Shown one piece after another: positions 60,608-64,000 of a stretch of 64,000 nt of DNA; position 1 is the first letter of the stretch, and every line of letters begins with the position of its first letter. The DNA comes from Bacillota bacterium (GTDB lineage Bacteria; Bacillota; Clostridia; Lachnospirales; Lachnospiraceae). A program made the translations under genes and the position numbers. Location: NCBI GenBank assembly GCA_023436065.1, contig JAEZKU010000011.1, positions 151,955-215,954 of the forward strand, written 5' to 3'. The notes under the pieces were generated by a model. It saw only the letters and a program-made list of their open reading frames with translations. It made no database searches and was not told the origin of the DNA.

Positions 60608-61489
60608 TCATTCCACTATTCTATAGCTGACAAAAGCCAGTCTCTTACCACAGGGTGACCAGGAATTGACATTCAAGGTCCCCTGACCACCGAACAGCTT
60701 TACCAAAGTCCAATATGGCCCACCTGTCGAAGGCATCAGCCGAATCTCGACGTTTTTGTTGGCAGGGTGGTCACCCGGAGCTACATCACCCTTCTGGTAG
60801 GTGATATACGCAACAGTAGTTCCATCCGGTGACAGGTGAGCAAACCAGCTATTACTCTCATCAAAGGTCATCTGAGTCTGTTCACTGCCATCCGCCTTCA
60901 TTCTCCATAGCTGCATCAAACCGCTTCGAACAGAATTAAACCAGATATACTTTCCATCCGGAGAGTATTCGGGTCCATCATCCAGACCCGGTGCATCTGT
61001 TAATCTTGTCTCTCTTCCCCCTACAGCCGGGATACTGTAAATATCGTATTCCCCATTGCGCTCCGCACAATACACCAGTGTCTTGCCGTCAGGAGACCAG
61101 CCGTGAAGATAGCTTGGAGCAATCGGAGTGACCAGCACCGGTGTTCCACCCTTCACTGATAAGGTGTAGATTCTGGATTGACCATCTTCATAGGTATGAT
61201 GACTGACTGCCAGCTGCATATGATCCGGTGAAAGGACATGATCATTATTACACTGATTACAGCAGCCTGTTGTGATTAATGTACTGACACCGGAGGAAAT
61301 ATCATATGAATAAATTAACCCATTTGCATTATATATTAATTCTTTCCCATTTTTCAGCCAATTAGGTGCTTCGATCAGGTAGTCAAACTCCTTCAATACT
61401 GTACGCTCACCTGATTCGATATCGACTGTCTCCAATATACTGATTACCTGTCTTTTTTCGATTGTCTGATGCTCTGTTAATACCTTCAT
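60608..61489 (-). CDS. TolB-like WD40/PD40 beta-propeller protein
   Basis: 293 aa from ATG 61489. In-frame starts at 61513 (GGAAAG upstream) and 61552 are alternatives; the family usually begins close to MKVL. Repeated PD40 motifs are seen: NWLKNGKELIYNA, GWSPDGKTLVYCAE, EYSPDGKYIWFNS, HLSPDGTTVAYIT, SWSPCGKRLAFVS. No signal peptide, so it is cytoplasmic. Relatives occur beside plant polysaccharide genes, and some resemble oligogalacturonate lyases, but no catalytic residue set can be identified here. It lies 90 bp before the deacetylase-like gene. Confidence 0.85.
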   Translation of the reverse strand: MKVLTEHQTIEKRQVISILETVDIESGERTVLKEFDYLIEAPNWLKNGKELIYNANGLIYSYDISSGVSTLITTGCCNQCNNDHVLSPDHMQLAVSHHTYEDGQSRIYTLSVKGGTPVLVTPIAPSYLHGWSPDGKTLVYCAERNGEYDIYSIPAVGGRETRLTDAPGLDDGPEYSPDGKYIWFNSVRSGLMQLWRMKADGSEQTQMTFDESNSWFAHLSPDGTTVAYITYQKGDVAPGDHPANKNVEIRLMPSTGGPYWTLVKLFGGQGTLNVNSWSPCGKRLAFVSYRIVE

Positions 61490-61872
61490 TCTCTCGTCCC
61501 CATATCCTTTCATTATTACTTTCCATGTATAGAATACCCATATTGCAAGCAAGCTTGCATATACTCACTACGCTTTTATTATATCAATATCTGTGACTAT
61601 ATCAAATTACATTTTCTATTTTCAGAAAGAAATGTATCTATAATTGCAGGTAACAGGCTATACAGCAGAGTCTATCCCCCTATATAGCATAAACCCGTTG
61701 ACTAATAAATTATAAAAACAGTTTCTATAATATTTGGGCTCTGTAATGGTATTGAAAAAAGCCCCCATATTGGGAGCCTTTTTCTTGTATTTTACATATT
61801 TTATCCATGGCAGCGTTATTCTCTGCTCCCATTCCTCTTCATTTAATTGATCCCTCAGGACATAGGCATATC
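61490..61872. other. Intergenic region after the repeat protein gene
   Basis: About 380 bp. It contains the terminator at 61755-61784 and a GGCTCTGTAATGG stretch near 61738. A minus-strand frame from about 61870 to 61670 is open but has no start codon (AYVLRDQLNEEEWEQRI...), and could be a gene remnant or chance. Confidence 0.45.
61755..61784. terminator. Bidirectional terminator after the surface repeat protein
   Basis: GCCCCCA pairs with TGGGAGC with one mismatch, flanked by AAAAAA and TTTTT runs on the two sides. It lies about 90 bp past the stop at 61873. Confidence 0.7.
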
Positions 61873-64000
61873 TTATTTTTCTTTTCCTTTTCTTTTAACA
61901 GTAATTGTGTACTTCTTTGATGTACCGTCTTTCGCAAATACCTTAATATAGGCTTTATTTTTACCCACTTTTAATTTCAGGTATTTGTTTTTGATTTCTT
62001 TCTTACAAGCCACATCACTGTATAGCTTCCAGGTTGCATTTGCACTTACTGTCACTTTAACTTTAATTTTATTTTTTGAATTTTTTACTGTTAATGACAG
62101 CTTTGTACCCTTCATTATTGTTTCTTTCGGTTCTTTTACTTTTTCTATTTCACATGCGCTTGATTCTTGTGCAAGGCTATCTGCTTGGAGAATGGTAAAG
62201 GTACTAAATTTCTTAACATTAAATTTAATTCCCAATACCCCTTCCTTATATTCTACAATTTCACCTCTTACTAATTCCATATCCCCATCGCTGTGCTCAA
62301 TAAATACTGCTAATTTACTTAAGAATTTTTCTCTTTCTACTGCATCTGTTGGTATATCCGAAGTCACTAGAGGAAGGGTAATATCCACATTTGACTGTGG
62401 CATATTGGTCTCTATTGTCATCGGTGTTCCTACAACTGTCATGATACTATCTTTGATTGCTATTTTTATTATTTTTTCCTGTTTCGCTCTTTCAATAATC
62501 TGAGCCTGTTCTCCTGCTGATGTAATTGGAGCCAGATTAAAGTACACATCTTCCTTCGCTTCTTTGTCCGCATTTTTAAGTGTCTCTGTTGGTATACTAA
62601 TTCTTGCTTTCTCTGTATCAATTTCTAAATTAATATTACCTTCTGCAATCACCTCTAAAGAAGCTGTAGGTATCATTACATTTGTTTCAGAAATCTCATT
62701 CTTATCATCAGGTATCGTAATTCTAGCAACATCTTTTCCTTCTTCTTTCAATTTTTGAATGGTTTCTTTGGCAGAATCTTCTTTGTAGGCTACAGTATCT
62801 TTCTTTTTACCATCGGAATCTGTTGTTCTTTGTATAGGAATGATAACAGCGCTACTAACCTCTTCCCCAAGCTTAACACCTAACTCTATTACCTCTGTTT
62901 TTACGATTGTAGGTGCTGACTCCGGTATTAATACCGGAGGCGCGGCCGGTGTATGGTTTGGTGTCGGGTTTGGTGTCGGACCTGGTGTCGGATCCGCTAC
63001 TATAATACTTGTACTATCATCGCAGACATTACTACCGTTAACTATAATGGTGCCTGTAGCAATGGCTTTATCTTTTATAGTTACTATTATTGCATAGGTT
63101 CCATTAGGTACACCATTAATCGTATAGTTACCATTTTCATCCGTTACATCTGAGTAAGTCATAGGGCTTGTTGTACTGGATAAAGTTATTGCAGCACCCG
63201 ATATAGATACAACTGAACCAGTTGCAGCACTAGCATTTACCATCTTAACTGTACCAATAATGGTATAGGTTGGAGGTGCTATAGTAATCGTGATATTACA
63301 ACTTCCACCAGATACGTTATTACCACTTACAGTAACATAACCTGTGTTAAGTTCTTTACCATCCTTTGTAACGATAATTTTATAGCTTCCATTGAGAACA
63401 TTAGCGATAGTATATAAGCCCTGTTCAGATGTAGCAACTTCGTAAACCTTGTTGTTGTCAACTATATTAACTAAGGATACTGTCACTCCAGGTGTAGGGT
63501 TTCCACTGCTATCTTTAATCATACCTGACACAGTATATGTCATAGGTATCGCATTATCTACAGTTACTTCGACAGGTTCACTTTCATCTAATTCTTCTGT
63601 TGCCGCATATCTGACAAGATAGGTTCCTGCTGCCAACTGTGACATTGCTTTACTTGTACATTTTTCATATTTGGTAGCGGTTTTCAGCTTGTACTCCATC
63701 GCCTCTGTCGTGCCTGTGATGGTTCCGTCTGTTGCGTATAAAGTACTTACTCCTGTTCCTTTTAACCCTATCGGAGCCGATTGCTTCTTTGAATTACCTA
63801 CAGTTACCTCGACAGGTTCACTTTCATCTAATTCTTCTGTTGCCGCATATCTGACAAGATAGGTTCCTGCTGTCAACTGTGACATTGCTTTACTTGTACA
63901 TTTTTCATATTTGGTAGCGGATTTCAGCTTGTACTCCATCGCCTCTGTCGTGCCTGTGATGGTTCCGTCTGTTGCGTTTAAAGTACTTACTCCTGTTCCT
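61873..64000 (-). CDS. Large secreted repeat protein, C-terminal part (cut by window edge)
   Basis: The frame is open through base 64000, so the N-terminus is outside. Visible, N to C: near-identical 80-residue repeats (MEYKLKSATKYEKCTSKAM ... GTGVSTLYATDGTITGTTEA); two carboxypeptidase-regulatory/CnaB-like beta-sandwich domains (VSGMIKDSSGNPTPGVTVSL and GTVKMVNASAATGSVVSISG); a Pro-Thr linker (PTPGPTPNPTPNHTP); a unique 250-residue beta-rich region; and a Lys-rich cadherin-like domain at the end (KAYIKVFAKDGTSKKYTITVKRKGKEK). This layout is common in clostridial surface proteins. No sortase motif. Function unknown beyond an adhesive or structural role. Confidence 0.82.
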   Translation of the reverse strand, partial: GTGVSTLNATDGTITGTTEAMEYKLKSATKYEKCTSKAMSQLTAGTYLVRYAATEELDESEPVEVTVGNSKKQSAPIGLKGTGVSTLYATDGTITGTTEAMEYKLKTATKYEKCTSKAMSQLAAGTYLVRYAATEELDESEPVEVTVDNAIPMTYTVSGMIKDSSGNPTPGVTVSLVNIVDNNKVYEVATSEQGLYTIANVLNGSYKIIVTKDGKELNTGYVTVSGNNVSGGSCNITITIAPPTYTIIGTVKMVNASAATGSVVSISGAAITLSSTTSPMTYSDVTDENGNYTINGVPNGTYAIIVTIKDKAIATGTIIVNGSNVCDDSTSIIVADPTPGPTPNPTPNHTPAAPPVLIPESAPTIVKTEVIELGVKLGEEVSSAVIIPIQRTTDSDGKKKDTVAYKEDSAKETIQKLKEEGKDVARITIPDDKNEISETNVMIPTASLEVIAEGNINLEIDTEKARISIPTETLKNADKEAKEDVYFNLAPITSAGEQAQIIERAKQEKIIKIAIKDSIMTVVGTPMTIETNMPQSNVDITLPLVTSDIPTDAVEREKFLSKLAVFIEHSDGDMELVRGEIVEYKEGVLGIKFNVKKFSTFTILQADSLAQESSACEIEKVKEPKETIMKGTKLSLTVKNSKNKIKVKVTVSANATWKLYSDVACKKEIKNKYLKLKVGKNKAYIKVFAKDGTSKKYTITVKRKGKEK
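63561..64000. repeat. 240-bp tandem repeat in the surface protein gene
   Basis: The segment starting at 63561 recurs at 63801 (period 240 bp, 80 codons) with only a few base changes. The second copy is cut by the window edge, so the total number of copies cannot be known here. Confidence 0.85.

Overview
The window looks like chromosomal DNA of a low-GC Gram-positive anaerobe of the Clostridia, most likely a plant- or glycan-degrading Lachnospiraceae relative. The basis is purine-rich Shine-Dalgarno sites (AGGAGG), occasional TTG/GTG starts, lipoproteins with LxGC boxes, YesM/YesN-type two-component pairs, many AraC regulators, a LytTR regulator, S-layer/surface-style repeat proteins and a mix of GH4, GH36, GH16, GH42 and GH3 enzymes. 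There is no rRNA, tRNA, CRISPR array, intact transposon or prophage in the window, so the species cannot be named from it.

Layout. 1-428: start of a DUF362-type lipoprotein running off the left edge. 650-4439: aconitase and carbamate kinase, each with its own promoter. 4591-17333: alpha-galactoside island, with a GH4 glycosidase, two paralogous cupin-AraC regulators, a PucR regulator, a small unknown ORF, and the operon SBP-permease-permease-GH36 that probably reads on into a chemotaxis receptor. No ATPase is encoded with this transporter, as is usual when a shared MsmX-type ATPase is used. 17494-21518: a compact RiPP-type locus of a methyltransferase, a Cys-repeat precursor and a radical SAM/SPASM maturase, with a divergent AraC regulator. 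21594-24838: secreted GH16 beta-glucanase and an RpiR-SIS regulator. 24981-36786: LemA and clostripain-like protease, an orphan LytTR response regulator, a 64-aa protein, a 1861-aa surface protein and a 706-aa secreted protein. A recurrent direct-repeat motif in front of these transcription units suggests they form one LytTR regulon. 36863-45293: an eight-gene operon with two paralogous radical SAM-like proteins that have an unusual CX8CX2C cysteine motif, a flavin split-barrel protein, a GNAT, BioY, an SsuABC-like importer and a sphingosine-phosphate-lyase-like PLP enzyme; its pathway is not one I recognise. 45343-54618: a CPBP protease, a duplicated fragment of a deacetylase gene, and an mglBAC-GH3-GH42 galactoside operon. 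54817-58945: a YesN/YesM two-component system co-transcribed with an MglA-like protein that has lost its ATPase motifs, next to the mgl promoter it may control. 59666-64000: a polysaccharide deacetylase-like protein, a TolB-like propeller protein and the C-terminal part of a large repeat-containing surface protein running off the right edge.

How the parts fit. Galactoside use is the main theme: GH36 and GH4 remove alpha-linked sugars, GH42 and GH3 remove beta-linked ones, and two separate ABC systems bring in oligosaccharides and galactose/glucose. Signalling genes sit next to each system. The three parts most worth following are the Cys-repeat RiPP locus, the variant radical SAM operon, and the LytTR-linked secretome with its conserved promoter motif.
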